Assembly: GCA_034004605.1 (NCBI GenBank)
Contig: JAVEWJ010000001.1
Coordinates: 434,001-498,000 of the forward strand
DNA from: JAVEWJ01 sp034004605
Lineage (GTDB): Bacteria; Patescibacteriota; Gracilibacteria; UBA1369; LOWO2-01-FULL-3
Direction of reading: 5' to 3'
DNA: 64,000 nt
The notes beneath the pieces were generated by a model. That model worked only from the letters and a program-made list of their open reading frames with translations, was not told where the DNA came from and made no database searches. A program made the translations under genes and the position numbers. Below are positions 30,857-39,616 of this stretch, in pieces (position 1 is the first letter of the stretch; every line of letters begins with the position of its first letter).

Positions 30857-32506
30857 ATGCGAAATATGAAATTAAGTGAACTATTTTACAGTGTAAGGAA
30901 ACAAAGCCTTTCAGTAGATCAAAAAGAAAGGCTTAAATCTCGGATATTTAATTCCATTTCTGAAGAGGAAAAAATGTCTGTTTTCGCTTTTTCAGGTGCA
31001 AAAGCTTTGAAGCTTGAGGCAAATAGACGAGCTTTTATTAAAGAGCGAATTTTTGAAAGGATTGAAAATCGTTTTGAGTTTTTTCGTGTATTTTCTTTTG
31101 CAGGTTTCTTAAAACGAGCTACTTCCGTTTCTTTGGCTTTTATGCTTGTTTTTCTTGGGTTTGGGGGGCTGATTTCGGAGGAATCCCTTGTGTTTGCTGA
31201 GGAATTTACAAAAATTGAGTCTGTAAGCGGAAAGGCTTTGGTGGTTCGAGGTGATTTCAGTCTTCGCGCTTATCCGGGAATGGAGCTTAAAAGAAAGGAT
31301 CGAGTTCTTACTAAGGATAATAGCGAGGTGGTGATTTCTTTTGTGGATGATAGTGTGAGTAGGCTTAAAAGTGGTACTGATTTTAAAATAAACGAACTTG
31401 CTGTTTTTGATGAATCAAATCTTCGCACTTATGTGGAGGTGGAAGTTGTTTCCGGTATAGTTTGGAACAAAGTGGTAAATCTTGTAAGTGAGACTTCTTC
31501 CTTTGTTGTTAAGGCTGATGATGTATATGCAAAAGCAAAAAAAGCGGCTTTCAATATTGAAGTGGCTGGAGATGTAGCCGAGTTTTCCGTTTTTAAAAAC
31601 AATATCGAGCTTCACACGCCGAGTTCGGGAGAAAAAATTGCCAGTGTTATGACTGGTCAAAAAGCGGTAGTGAATAAGCAAAATAATGTAATGGAGGTGA
31701 AGAAGATTGAAAAGGAAAAGAAAAACGATGAATGGATTGTATCCAATTTAAAAGAAGATGAAACCTATCTTGTGAAAATGCAGGAAGAAAGTATTGCCGA
31801 GAAACAAGATGTGGTGACTTCAAAAGTGGAAAAATTGGCTTTCTCAGATGTGGAAAGTGAGACTGCAGATTTCCATCTTGCTGAAAAAGAATTTCTGGAT
31901 GCCCAGCTTCGTCTTCTTGATCCGAGTTTGACTGAGGAGGAAAAAGTTTCATATCAAGTTAAAATTCAAAGTTTTTCCGAGAGTTTTAAAAACTATAAAG
32001 ACTTTATTTCAAAAGTGGCTGAGAGAGACGAAAAGTATGCGAATTCGCTTAGTACTTCGCTTGAAGATTCTTTGATAGAATTTAGAAAGAGTCTTGATTT
32101 TGTTCTTCCGGATTCTCCCATTTATATTGCAAAGGAGGAGCTTAAAGAAATAGGGTATATGGATCTTCAAGAAGATTTGCCTATTGCTATGCAGAAAATT
32201 ACGGATGTAAAGGATAGCCTTGTGGAGGCTGAGGAACTGGCTCAAAAGGGAAATATCCAGGCGGCTTCTGATATTGTGGTCGATAGTGGCGAGATACTAA
32301 AAGAGGCTAAGGATATGATTCAAAATTCTCCTGAGACAGATTCTCTTGCAATGGAAGTGCTTGAGACAGAAGTTATGGTGAATAATATTTCTGAAAATGT
32401 GATTCCTGAGGCGAGTGAAGTGTTTGCTTTGATGGAAGAAGGAGAATTTGGTTCAACGGTGATGGGTGATAAGGCGATAGATCCGCTTCTGGATCTTCGA
32501 AAATAG
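30857..32506 (+). CDS. Membrane-anchored FecR-domain protein, likely anti-sigma partner
   Basis: 549 residues. An N-terminal cytoplasmic part has two similar short helical segments (QKERLKSRIFNSI and RRAFIKERIFERI). A membrane helix follows (about 92-110, TSVSLAFMLVFLGFGGL). Then comes an extracytoplasmic FecR-like beta domain (about 120-270, ESVSGKALVVRGDFSLRAYPGMELKRKDRVLT ... SEVVISFVDDSVSRL). The C-terminal about 250 residues are helical, acidic and end DPLLDLRK. The pairing with an ECF sigma factor suggests signal transfer across the membrane. No TonB receptor is nearby, so iron-citrate signalling is not implied. Confidence 0.83.
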   Translation: MRNMKLSELFYSVRKQSLSVDQKERLKSRIFNSISEEEKMSVFAFSGAKALKLEANRRAFIKERIFERIENRFEFFRVFSFAGFLKRATSVSLAFMLVFLGFGGLISEESLVFAEEFTKIESVSGKALVVRGDFSLRAYPGMELKRKDRVLTKDNSEVVISFVDDSVSRLKSGTDFKINELAVFDESNLRTYVEVEVVSGIVWNKVVNLVSETSSFVVKADDVYAKAKKAAFNIEVAGDVAEFSVFKNNIELHTPSSGEKIASVMTGQKAVVNKQNNVMEVKKIEKEKKNDEWIVSNLKEDETYLVKMQEESIAEKQDVVTSKVEKLAFSDVESETADFHLAEKEFLDAQLRLLDPSLTEEEKVSYQVKIQSFSESFKNYKDFISKVAERDEKYANSLSTSLEDSLIEFRKSLDFVLPDSPIYIAKEELKEIGYMDLQEDLPIAMQKITDVKDSLVEAEELAQKGNIQAASDIVVDSGEILKEAKDMIQNSPETDSLAMEVLETEVMVNNISENVIPEASEVFALMEEGEFGSTVMGDKAIDPLLDLRK

Positions 32507-32712
32507 ATTTTATATGGGTTTGAGTGGAAGTTTTAATTGGAATGGTATTTTTGATTACCCGAGTGTGGAGTTTTGAATATGGAAGCCTTGGAATTGGTGT
32601 TATCAGATGGGGAGAATTCTTTAAATTTTCGATGGTCTCGAGAACTTTGCGGAAAACGGGATCAAAAAAATTGTTCGGAATGATGCGCTTGTTTCTTTTG
32701 TTTTCGACGATT

Positions 32713-33777
32713 TTAAAGTAGATTGATGAGTCCCAGAATTGTTCCGAATACTGTAAAAATCCCTCCGACTATCCAAAATCGCATTACCACTTTGTATTCT
32801 TCCCAGCCTTTTCTTTCGAAGTGGTGATGGATTGGGGCGATTAAAAAAACTTTTCTTTTGAAGAGTTTTTTCGATGTGATTTGGATAATTACGGAAAGGG
32901 CTTCAATTACGAAAATAATTCCGATTATTGGTAAAACTAGAGTTTGTTCGGTGAGCATGGCTGTGACTCCGAGCGTTGCTCCAAGACCTATTGCTCCTAT
33001 ATCTCCCATGAAGAATTTTGCGGGAGGGATGTTGAACCATAAAAATGCAAGTGTGGAACCGATTATGATGGCGCAAAATGCCGATAGAATAAATAAACCT
33101 TGTGCATAAGAAAGAATAGCTATTGAAGTGTAGCTCATAATAAGAAGTCCGGCTGCGAGCCCATCCAAGCCATCTGTGAAGTTTACGGCGTTTGCGGTGG
33201 CAATGATTACTACCATGAAAATCGGGATGTAGAGCCAACCGACCGAAATTGCGTCAAATCCAGGAATCGGAATTGCAATTGTTGTGAATCCGAGTTTGAA
33301 ATAAAACCAAGCTCCCCCCAAGAAGCTTAAAAGAATAATCGCGATGAGTTTGATTTTAGCGTTTAGGCCTTTTGTTTTTCCCATGTTTAAAACATTCAAA
33401 TAATCATCTATGGCTCCCAAAATTCCAAAAGAGAGCATCGTGAATATTACTATGTATGTTTCTTTTCTGTTTATAAGTGAACGGTCTATTAATCCCGTGA
33501 CCGCTGCGATTTTTGACAAGGCTAGAACTATTAAAACCGTTATCCATACAAGAAGACCGCCCATTGTGGGTGTGCCGGCTTTTTTTGCGTGCATCTCATT
33601 AAAAATTGTCGATTTTTCTCCTGTAAGTGCATTTTCTCGAAGTTTTTTACCAATTTTATATTTTTGTAGAAGATAGATGAATTTTGGAGCAATTATCATT
33701 GCTATGATAAAAGCTAAGGTTCCAGAGCCTGCAATTAAGGAAATTTTTTCGATTGTGTTTTGTAAGGCATCTTGCAT
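32713..33777 (-). CDS. mraY: Phospho-N-acetylmuramoyl-pentapeptide transferase
   Basis: Integral membrane enzyme that makes lipid I from UDP-MurNAc-pentapeptide and undecaprenyl phosphate. The 354 residues have about ten helices and the family motifs: HAKKAGTPTMGGLL, the aspartates in GAIDDYLNVL, NFTDGLDGLAAG, FMGDIGAIGLGA, and the histidine triad in APIHHHFERKGWEE. Full length. It is apart from rsmH-ftsL, on the opposite strand. The 200 bases between it and the FecR gene have no supported gene. Confidence 0.97.
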   Translation of the reverse strand: MQDALQNTIEKISLIAGSGTLAFIIAMIIAPKFIYLLQKYKIGKKLRENALTGEKSTIFNEMHAKKAGTPTMGGLLVWITVLIVLALSKIAAVTGLIDRSLINRKETYIVIFTMLSFGILGAIDDYLNVLNMGKTKGLNAKIKLIAIILLSFLGGAWFYFKLGFTTIAIPIPGFDAISVGWLYIPIFMVVIIATANAVNFTDGLDGLAAGLLIMSYTSIAILSYAQGLFILSAFCAIIIGSTLAFLWFNIPPAKFFMGDIGAIGLGATLGVTAMLTEQTLVLPIIGIIFVIEALSVIIQITSKKLFKRKVFLIAPIHHHFERKGWEEYKVVMRFWIVGGIFTVFGTILGLINLL

Positions 33778-33860
33778 TTTAATTGTAATTAAAAACTTAT
33801 TTGGGTCGAAGGGGATATTAACATGTTTTGTTTAAATAAAACATTGTTTTTGTTTAAAGT

Positions 33861-34754
33861 TTAGTATTGGAGTTCTTGTGAGTTTTTTGCGAAGTATGCT
33901 CGATTTATCCAATCTATAAGTATTTTGCTGTCTTTAAATCTGTTTTTGCTGGCTAAAACAACCGTTAGAATGAGTTTTTTGTTTGGAAGTTCGGTAATTG
34001 TACTTAGACATTCTCCAGCCATCGGTGTTGTTCCTGTCTTAAGGCCAAGAACTGTGAGATAGCTATCCAAAAGATCGTTTGTGCTTATCAGTCTGTGGCG
34101 AATTTTTCCCGTTTCATTTTCAACTATTATTTCTTTTGTTTTTACGGCTTCTTTTAGAAAATCGTTTTCATATACTTTTCTTGCCAAATTTGCAATATCC
34201 ATGGCGCTTGAATAGTGGTCCGTTTGATCTATTCCAGTAGGGTTTTGAAATTTTGTGTTGTAAAGAGAAAGGTCGTTTGCGGTCAGATTCATTTTTTCCA
34301 CAAATTTTGAAACGGAACCTGCGTTGTGTTCCGCAAGGGCTATTGATGCATCGTTCCCAGAGTTTATTAGAGAGCCAAGTACGAGATTTTTAAGGCTTAT
34401 TTTTTCGCCTGAGTAAATTCCCATCCTGGATCCTTGTTCATTTGCGGCTTTTGAGCTTACTGTGACTATTTCGTTTAGATCGTTTTCCTTTAGAACAATA
34501 TAGTTTGTCATTAGTTTTGTTAGAGAGGCGATAGGCATTTTTTCGTTTGAATTTTGTTCAAAAAGAACAGCGCCCGATTCAAGATCTAGTACTACAGCGC
34601 TTTTGGCTGAGATAATAGGGCTAATCATTGTTTCGTCTTTTGTGAATTTTTCGCTTGTGTTTGTGAAGTGTAGGATGTTTTCTGTTTGGTTTAAAAAATT
34701 CGCTTCACCGGAGGTGTTTAGACTGATTATTATTGAGAGTATGAGTTCTATCAT
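33861..34754 (-). CDS. D-alanyl-D-alanine carboxypeptidase (DacA/PBP5 type)
   Basis: Serine peptidase that trims the peptidoglycan stem peptide. The 297 residues begin with a hydrophobic segment (signal or anchor). The three catalytic motifs are present: S77-L-T-K80 in PIASLTKLM, SGNDAS (S-x-N) near 130, and KTGTT near 240. The C-terminal beta domain of PBP5 is missing, giving a shorter protein. The stop is followed by a short gap before mraY. The start is 3 bases after the stop of the LCP gene, so the two are co-transcribed. Confidence 0.92.
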   Translation of the reverse strand: MIELILSIIISLNTSGEANFLNQTENILHFTNTSEKFTKDETMISPIISAKSAVVLDLESGAVLFEQNSNEKMPIASLTKLMTNYIVLKENDLNEIVTVSSKAANEQGSRMGIYSGEKISLKNLVLGSLINSGNDASIALAEHNAGSVSKFVEKMNLTANDLSLYNTKFQNPTGIDQTDHYSSAMDIANLARKVYENDFLKEAVKTKEIIVENETGKIRHRLISTNDLLDSYLTVLGLKTGTTPMAGECLSTITELPNKKLILTVVLASKNRFKDSKILIDWINRAYFAKNSQELQY

Positions 34755-34756
34755 TA

Positions 34757-36253
34757 TTAGTTTGGTGTTGTGTTGCTATTTATTACTTCGCCGGGAGTTG
34801 GAGTGTAGAGAATCAAGTAATAAAATGGATCTTTTAGATAATTTTCCGAAGAAACATAATCGTTTCCGAGTTCCATTATGAGGTCTGTGCCTGTCATGTA
34901 CTCTGCATATTCTTCGGGAATTACGGTTGTTTCTTTTCCCGGAATAATCGTTTGTAGAAAATCTAATGCCAGAGGTCTTGAATCGATTTTTTCACCTTTT
35001 TCGTTGAGCTTTTCTTTATAGTAATAAGTGGTTTCTTCCACTTTTTGGCTTCTTCCGTTTCCAAAACGATTGATATCAAAGCAATATCTTGTGAGAATTT
35101 GTTTGGTTTCTCCAGCGACTCCTGCGGTCGCTGTTCCATTTAAAACATGGATTTTTGTGTTTTCAATTGCCTTTGGGAAATTAAACAGTAAATTGAAAAA
35201 AATGTGTAAATACTTGTCTCCGCCTGCTGGAAGAAGGACAAATGCGTTGTTGTATTCGATGCGAGGAGGCGTATACAGAAGGCCTCCACAGAAATTTGGG
35301 TCGTCGTGTAGGAGTTGGTGTGTGATGTCTTTGTCTGAATAGTCTTTTGCAATTGCCCCCAGTGTTAATATTTCACCAACTGTAATGTTTGTGAAAATGT
35401 TTGATTTGAGCGAATCAAGAATTTCAGAAATCTTTTCGCTTGAAAAAAGCACATCACCGGACATGGCTTTTTCTTTGATAGCGTAGATGATTTGTTGTTG
35501 TCTGAAAGAACGGTCGAAATCTGAGGTGGTTTTTCTTGATCTGGCGTATTTTAGCGCTAATTCTCCGTCCAGAGATTGAAGGCCTTTTTTTATGCTGAAA
35601 GTTTCATACAAATATGTGCCATCTTTCGGGTAGTAGGGGTCGTAAATGTCGTTTTCAACTTGCACTTCTACTCCTCCGATAATATCTACGATTTCTTTGA
35701 AACCTTTGAAATCAACAAGAATATAATAGTGAATTTCGGTGTCTATAAGCTCTTCGACTTTTGTTTTGAAAAAATCGAGTCCCGCTTTTTCGTCATCAAA
35801 ATGCTTTTTTGCGTAATAGTACATTTCGTTTATTTTTGAGTTTCCAATCGTAGCATCTTTTAAATAAATGTCTCTTGGAATTGAAACCATCGAAACATGG
35901 TGATTTTTATTATCCAGACTCGCAATCATAATCGTGTCTGTGAGATCGCCTCCGTCGTGGTTTTTGCCACCTATACCCAGAATCATAAAATTTGTAAGCC
36001 CGTGGTCGTCTTCCATAAGCTTTGTGCCCGCAACTTTCAATAAAACCGAATAGTCTATCTCGGAAAGAGTTTTGTAAATTCCCACGGTTAGCACTAGGAT
36101 AAGAAGAATAAGAGCTGTCGCAATCAAGTTGATTGTGAGTTTTGGGATTTTCTTCGGTGTGTTGTTTGTCCTTTCGGGTTTTTGTTCGTTTTTTTGTAAA
36201 TCGTTTGCACTTGAAATTTTCGAACTGCTTATTTTTCTGGTTTTGAAATTCAT
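34757..36253 (-). CDS. LytR-CpsA-Psr family protein with C-terminal LytR_C domain
   Basis: 498 residues. A cytoplasmic N-terminus, one membrane helix (about 42-63, LIATALILLILVLTVGIYK), then the LCP domain (about 90-250; FMILGIGGKNHDGGDLTDTIM, VSIPRDIYLKDATIG, KINEMYYY, LDGELALKYARSRKTTSDFDRSFRQQQII). The Arg residues that bind the pyrophosphate of the lipid carrier are present. A LytR_C domain follows (about 365-460, IHVLNGTATAGVAGETKQIL). LCP proteins transfer lipid-linked glycans to the wall or surface proteins. Co-transcribed with the carboxypeptidase. Confidence 0.93.
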   Translation of the reverse strand: MNFKTRKISSSKISSANDLQKNEQKPERTNNTPKKIPKLTINLIATALILLILVLTVGIYKTLSEIDYSVLLKVAGTKLMEDDHGLTNFMILGIGGKNHDGGDLTDTIMIASLDNKNHHVSMVSIPRDIYLKDATIGNSKINEMYYYAKKHFDDEKAGLDFFKTKVEELIDTEIHYYILVDFKGFKEIVDIIGGVEVQVENDIYDPYYPKDGTYLYETFSIKKGLQSLDGELALKYARSRKTTSDFDRSFRQQQIIYAIKEKAMSGDVLFSSEKISEILDSLKSNIFTNITVGEILTLGAIAKDYSDKDITHQLLHDDPNFCGGLLYTPPRIEYNNAFVLLPAGGDKYLHIFFNLLFNFPKAIENTKIHVLNGTATAGVAGETKQILTRYCFDINRFGNGRSQKVEETTYYYKEKLNEKGEKIDSRPLALDFLQTIIPGKETTVIPEEYAEYMTGTDLIMELGNDYVSSENYLKDPFYYLILYTPTPGEVINSNTTPN

Positions 36254-36343
36254 GTTTGTTTTATCCGTAATTACTTTTGTAGTTTAGGAAATTTTTAGAA
36301 ATTTTTAAAGGTTATTTAATGTTTTTATTGTATTTTTTAATTT

Positions 36344-37816
36344 ATGAAAAGAAGTGAAAAATTTATATATTTCTTAGTGGTGTTTTGTTTTGGTGTTCTT
36401 TTTGCGATTTTCCTTGAGAGGAAAGCCTTTATTTTAATTTTTTATTTGTTTTGTTTTTTCGGATTTTATTTTTTTGTTTTTATAAAACGAATTTCTTTTT
36501 CGAATTTTTTAATTTTATTGATGGCTTTTTTGTGCGGAATTTTTAGGCTTTATATTGATATTTCGTCCGAGGGAGAAAAAGAGTTTTCAAAGGAAAATTA
36601 TTTTATTTCGGGCAAAGTGTGCAGTGAACCGGATTTTAGGGAAGATAAAATAAAGTATGTTGTATGTGATGTGGAAGTGGAAAATCCTGATTTTTCGCGA
36701 AAATTGGAAGCTAAACTTTTAGTAAACGCTCCGATTTTTCCGGAATATTCTTACGGTGAGAAAATATCTTTTGAAGGTGTGGTGGAAAAGCCTTTTTCGG
36801 CTTATGAATTCAGTTATGAAGATTATCTTTATCGTTTTGATGTGTTTTATTTTGTAAATAGACCTAAAAATTTCCGCTTAATATCTGAAGTTTCGAGTTT
36901 GGATTATTTGTTGAGTAAGATCTTTAGTTTTAAAAAATGGCTTCTTTCTAAGATTTCTTTGGTTTATGGAGAGCCTTATTCTTCTTTGGTTTCCGGTATT
37001 TTATTGGGAACGAGAAGGGGTTTTTCGAATGAAATAAATGAAAATTTTAAGAATGCGGGACTTATGCATATTGTAGCGGTTTCCGGTTTTAATATTGCGA
37101 TTTTAATTGTATTTGTGTTTTTGGTTTTTTCTTTTTTGCGAAGAAATGTGCGAATTATTCTTTCGGTTTTTATAGTCGTACTTTTTGTGTTTGTAAGCGG
37201 ACTTTCTGCGAGTGCGATTCGGGCGGGGATAATGGGTACACTTTCCCTAGTCGCGCTTGATTTTGGGAAGACTTACCAGGCGAAAATTTCGCTTTTTGTT
37301 TCCGGTTTTTTAATGATTTTAATTTCTCCCAAGATTATTTTTTACGATATTGGATTTCAACTTTCTTTTCTTGCAACAATGGGGCTTATTTATTTGGGAA
37401 ATCCAATAAATAATTTGTTTAAATTTTTGCCTGAGAAATTTGAAATAAGGTCTTCCATATCTCTTACTGTGTCTGCGACTTTGTGCGTTTTTCCCATTAT
37501 GGTTTTTTCTTTCGGTTCATTAAGTATTCTTTCTCCTTTATCGAATTTGCTAGTTCTTCCCGTTATTCCTGTTTTTATGTTTTTGTCTTTTTTGTCACTT
37601 TGTTTTTCTTTTTTCTCGAATTTTTTATCTCTGATTTTTGCTTTTTTTGCTTATTTAATTTCAAATTATGTGTTTTTTGTCGCTGATTTTTTTGGAAATA
37701 TCGAGTTTTCGCTTATAAATCTCGAAAGACTTCCGCAAGTTTTTGTGTTTTTGTATGTGTGCGTGCTTGTCTATGAAATGAAAAACGCTTCCATGAAGAC
37801 TTCCGAGGGTTTATGA
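36344..37816 (+). CDS. comEC: ComEC/Rec2 competence channel, without nuclease-like domain
   Basis: Inner-membrane channel for single-stranded DNA uptake. 490 residues: an N-terminal OB-like periplasmic domain (about 85-180, NYFISGKVCSEPDFRE) and the multi-helix competence domain (about 215-475). Motifs: GILLGTRRG, HIVAVSGFNIAIL, SGLSASAIRAGIMG, DIGFQLSFLATMGLIYLG. The C-terminal metallo-beta-lactamase-like domain of longer ComEC proteins is absent. It is divergent from the LCP gene and overlaps the convergent 37811 gene by six bases. Confidence 0.93.
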   Translation: MKRSEKFIYFLVVFCFGVLFAIFLERKAFILIFYLFCFFGFYFFVFIKRISFSNFLILLMAFLCGIFRLYIDISSEGEKEFSKENYFISGKVCSEPDFREDKIKYVVCDVEVENPDFSRKLEAKLLVNAPIFPEYSYGEKISFEGVVEKPFSAYEFSYEDYLYRFDVFYFVNRPKNFRLISEVSSLDYLLSKIFSFKKWLLSKISLVYGEPYSSLVSGILLGTRRGFSNEINENFKNAGLMHIVAVSGFNIAILIVFVFLVFSFLRRNVRIILSVFIVVLFVFVSGLSASAIRAGIMGTLSLVALDFGKTYQAKISLFVSGFLMILISPKIIFYDIGFQLSFLATMGLIYLGNPINNLFKFLPEKFEIRSSISLTVSATLCVFPIMVFSFGSLSILSPLSNLLVLPVIPVFMFLSFLSLCFSFFSNFLSLIFAFFAYLISNYVFFVADFFGNIEFSLINLERLPQVFVFLYVCVLVYEMKNASMKTSEGL

Positions 37817-39607
37817 AACGCCGACTTCTTTTGAAAGACGCGCTTTTATTATTGCGGTGAGGTCTATTTGTGTAGATATGCCTTTCATTTGGATGTCTCT
37901 CGTGATTTTTTCGGAAAAACTGTTTGCAACTTTGTTTAGTCTTGATTTTTCAGCTTCCATAGCGGTTTTTGCAGAAATAAGATCGCCCTCCGAGTTGTAG
38001 AAATTAACATTTGTGCTTCCTTTGCCTTTTTCGGAAAGAGCTTGGTTTAAAGATGTTTCAGATTGGGAAAGTCTGAAAAACTCATCGGCATCCAGATTTT
38101 TTCTTTCGTTTGATAAATGTATTTGTTCCACTTTTTCCGCTTCGCCGGATTCGTTTATTATGAAAGAGTCTTCATTTTTATAAAAAATATCCGTAATTTT
38201 TTTGTCGGTCATAGTTTTCGTGCTTTCCAAACTTTGGGCTTTTGCTCTTTTGGTGGCATCTTTTTCGCCTTTGTGTAGCTGTTCGTTTTTCATTGCTCCA
38301 CGAATATTTTTCGCAATTAGTCTTTCTTGTTTTATAAGTCTTTTTAACGCCATTCCTGAAAAAATATCTTCAATTATTCTTGAAATTCTGTTCACTTCGT
38401 TTTGTGCATTTTCTTTGTCGGTTTTTTCTTTTAATTCTTTTTCTTTTTCGTCGGCAAGTTCGATTTCCTGAATGTAGGATAGGACGCTTTTTATGTGGAA
38501 TTTTATTTTGGGAGTCATGCCGTTTGCTTTTTTGTAAGCCATAAGAATCGTAAGAGCTTCTTCGGGATTGTCCATTTTTAGAGCATCAAGAGCTTTATTT
38601 ATGCACTCTTTTTCAAGTTTTTCTTTTTCCTCAAATTCTTTTTTCTCCGGTTTTTTTTGAAGCTCTTCCGTTTTTACTTCTTTCCCTTTTTCTTCGGGTT
38701 TTTCCGAGGTCTTTTTTTTCTTTCGAGGGTATTTAATTTCTGCAATTTTTAAAAATTCTTCTTTTTTTACAAAGTCCAAATCTTGAAAATCCGTAAGTTT
38801 TTTTGTAAGTTCGTCTGGATAGTCTGAGAAAATGTCCATAAATTTTTGAAGCAGTCTTTCTTCGTGTTCTACGATGGTTTCCCAGTCGCCAATAATTTTT
38901 TCGCGAACGGGAAAATCTTCTTCGGTGTAGTATTCCAGATAGAATTTTTTAGAGGCTTCGCTCATTTTTCTCACTGGATAAGGAAGTCCTTTTATTTGTG
39001 AGGCTTGGTCGAAAATGTGAATATCAAAGTTTTCTTTTTCAAAAAGTTTTTTTAAACTTATGAGATATTTCGAAATATCTTTTTCATCAAAATTTTCAAG
39101 AGTGGACTTAAGTGTGGCTTTGAGTCTTTTGTCTGTAATAAGACCTTTTTCCTTCGCATGTTTTTCAAGAATTTCGATGAGTTTTTTTGTTTTTTCCAGA
39201 AATTCCAATTTTTGATCAAGTGGCATGGCGGTCCATTTTTTGTTTTTTTCCGTATGAGCTTCGTATTTTTGTGAGTAGTCTTTGAATTTTTTTTCGGTTT
39301 CTTTGCGTTTTTCTATTGTGTAGTTGATTTCCATTTTTGCCAGTATGCCCTTTGTTCTTACAATTTCTTGGAATTCTTTGTATTCCTGTTCGGTAAAAAG
39401 TCCTTTTTCCTCTTCGAGTGTGCTTTTCATTTTAGCGATTTCTTCTTTTTGTTTTTCGGTTTGGCCGTCCAGAGCGCTTATTGCTTGAAAGTTTATTATA
39501 TCCCGAAGAGGATCGGTATATACCGACCCTTCGTTTTGTTTTATTTCCGCTATTTTTTGCGCCGCTGTGGTTTCAATTCTCGGCATTCCGATTTCGATGG
39601 CTTGCAT
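37811..39607 (-). CDS. Uncharacterised charged coiled-coil protein
   Basis: 598 residues, very rich in Glu and Lys, with no signal peptide or membrane helix. Heptad-like stretches lie at about 40-120 and 310-420 (Lys/Glu-rich linker EKPEEKGKEVKTEELQKK). The segment PEEALTILMAYKKANG near 350 looks TPR-like. The C-terminal 120 residues are more mixed and may be a small domain. I do not recognise a family. It starts 9 bases after the nrdJ stop and is probably co-transcribed with it, though no functional link is evident. Confidence 0.75.
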   Translation of the reverse strand: MQAIEIGMPRIETTAAQKIAEIKQNEGSVYTDPLRDIINFQAISALDGQTEKQKEEIAKMKSTLEEEKGLFTEQEYKEFQEIVRTKGILAKMEINYTIEKRKETEKKFKDYSQKYEAHTEKNKKWTAMPLDQKLEFLEKTKKLIEILEKHAKEKGLITDKRLKATLKSTLENFDEKDISKYLISLKKLFEKENFDIHIFDQASQIKGLPYPVRKMSEASKKFYLEYYTEEDFPVREKIIGDWETIVEHEERLLQKFMDIFSDYPDELTKKLTDFQDLDFVKKEEFLKIAEIKYPRKKKKTSEKPEEKGKEVKTEELQKKPEKKEFEEKEKLEKECINKALDALKMDNPEEALTILMAYKKANGMTPKIKFHIKSVLSYIQEIELADEKEKELKEKTDKENAQNEVNRISRIIEDIFSGMALKRLIKQERLIAKNIRGAMKNEQLHKGEKDATKRAKAQSLESTKTMTDKKITDIFYKNEDSFIINESGEAEKVEQIHLSNERKNLDADEFFRLSQSETSLNQALSEKGKGSTNVNFYNSEGDLISAKTAMEAEKSRLNKVANSFSEKITRDIQMKGISTQIDLTAIIKARLSKEVGVS

Positions 39608-39616
39608 ATTGGTCTT

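Noticed and set aside
32524..32712. Frames on both strands between the FecR gene and mraY
   Set aside because: The minus-strand frame looks protein-like but has no start codon and overlaps the mraY end; the plus-strand frame has no ribosome site or recognisable features.
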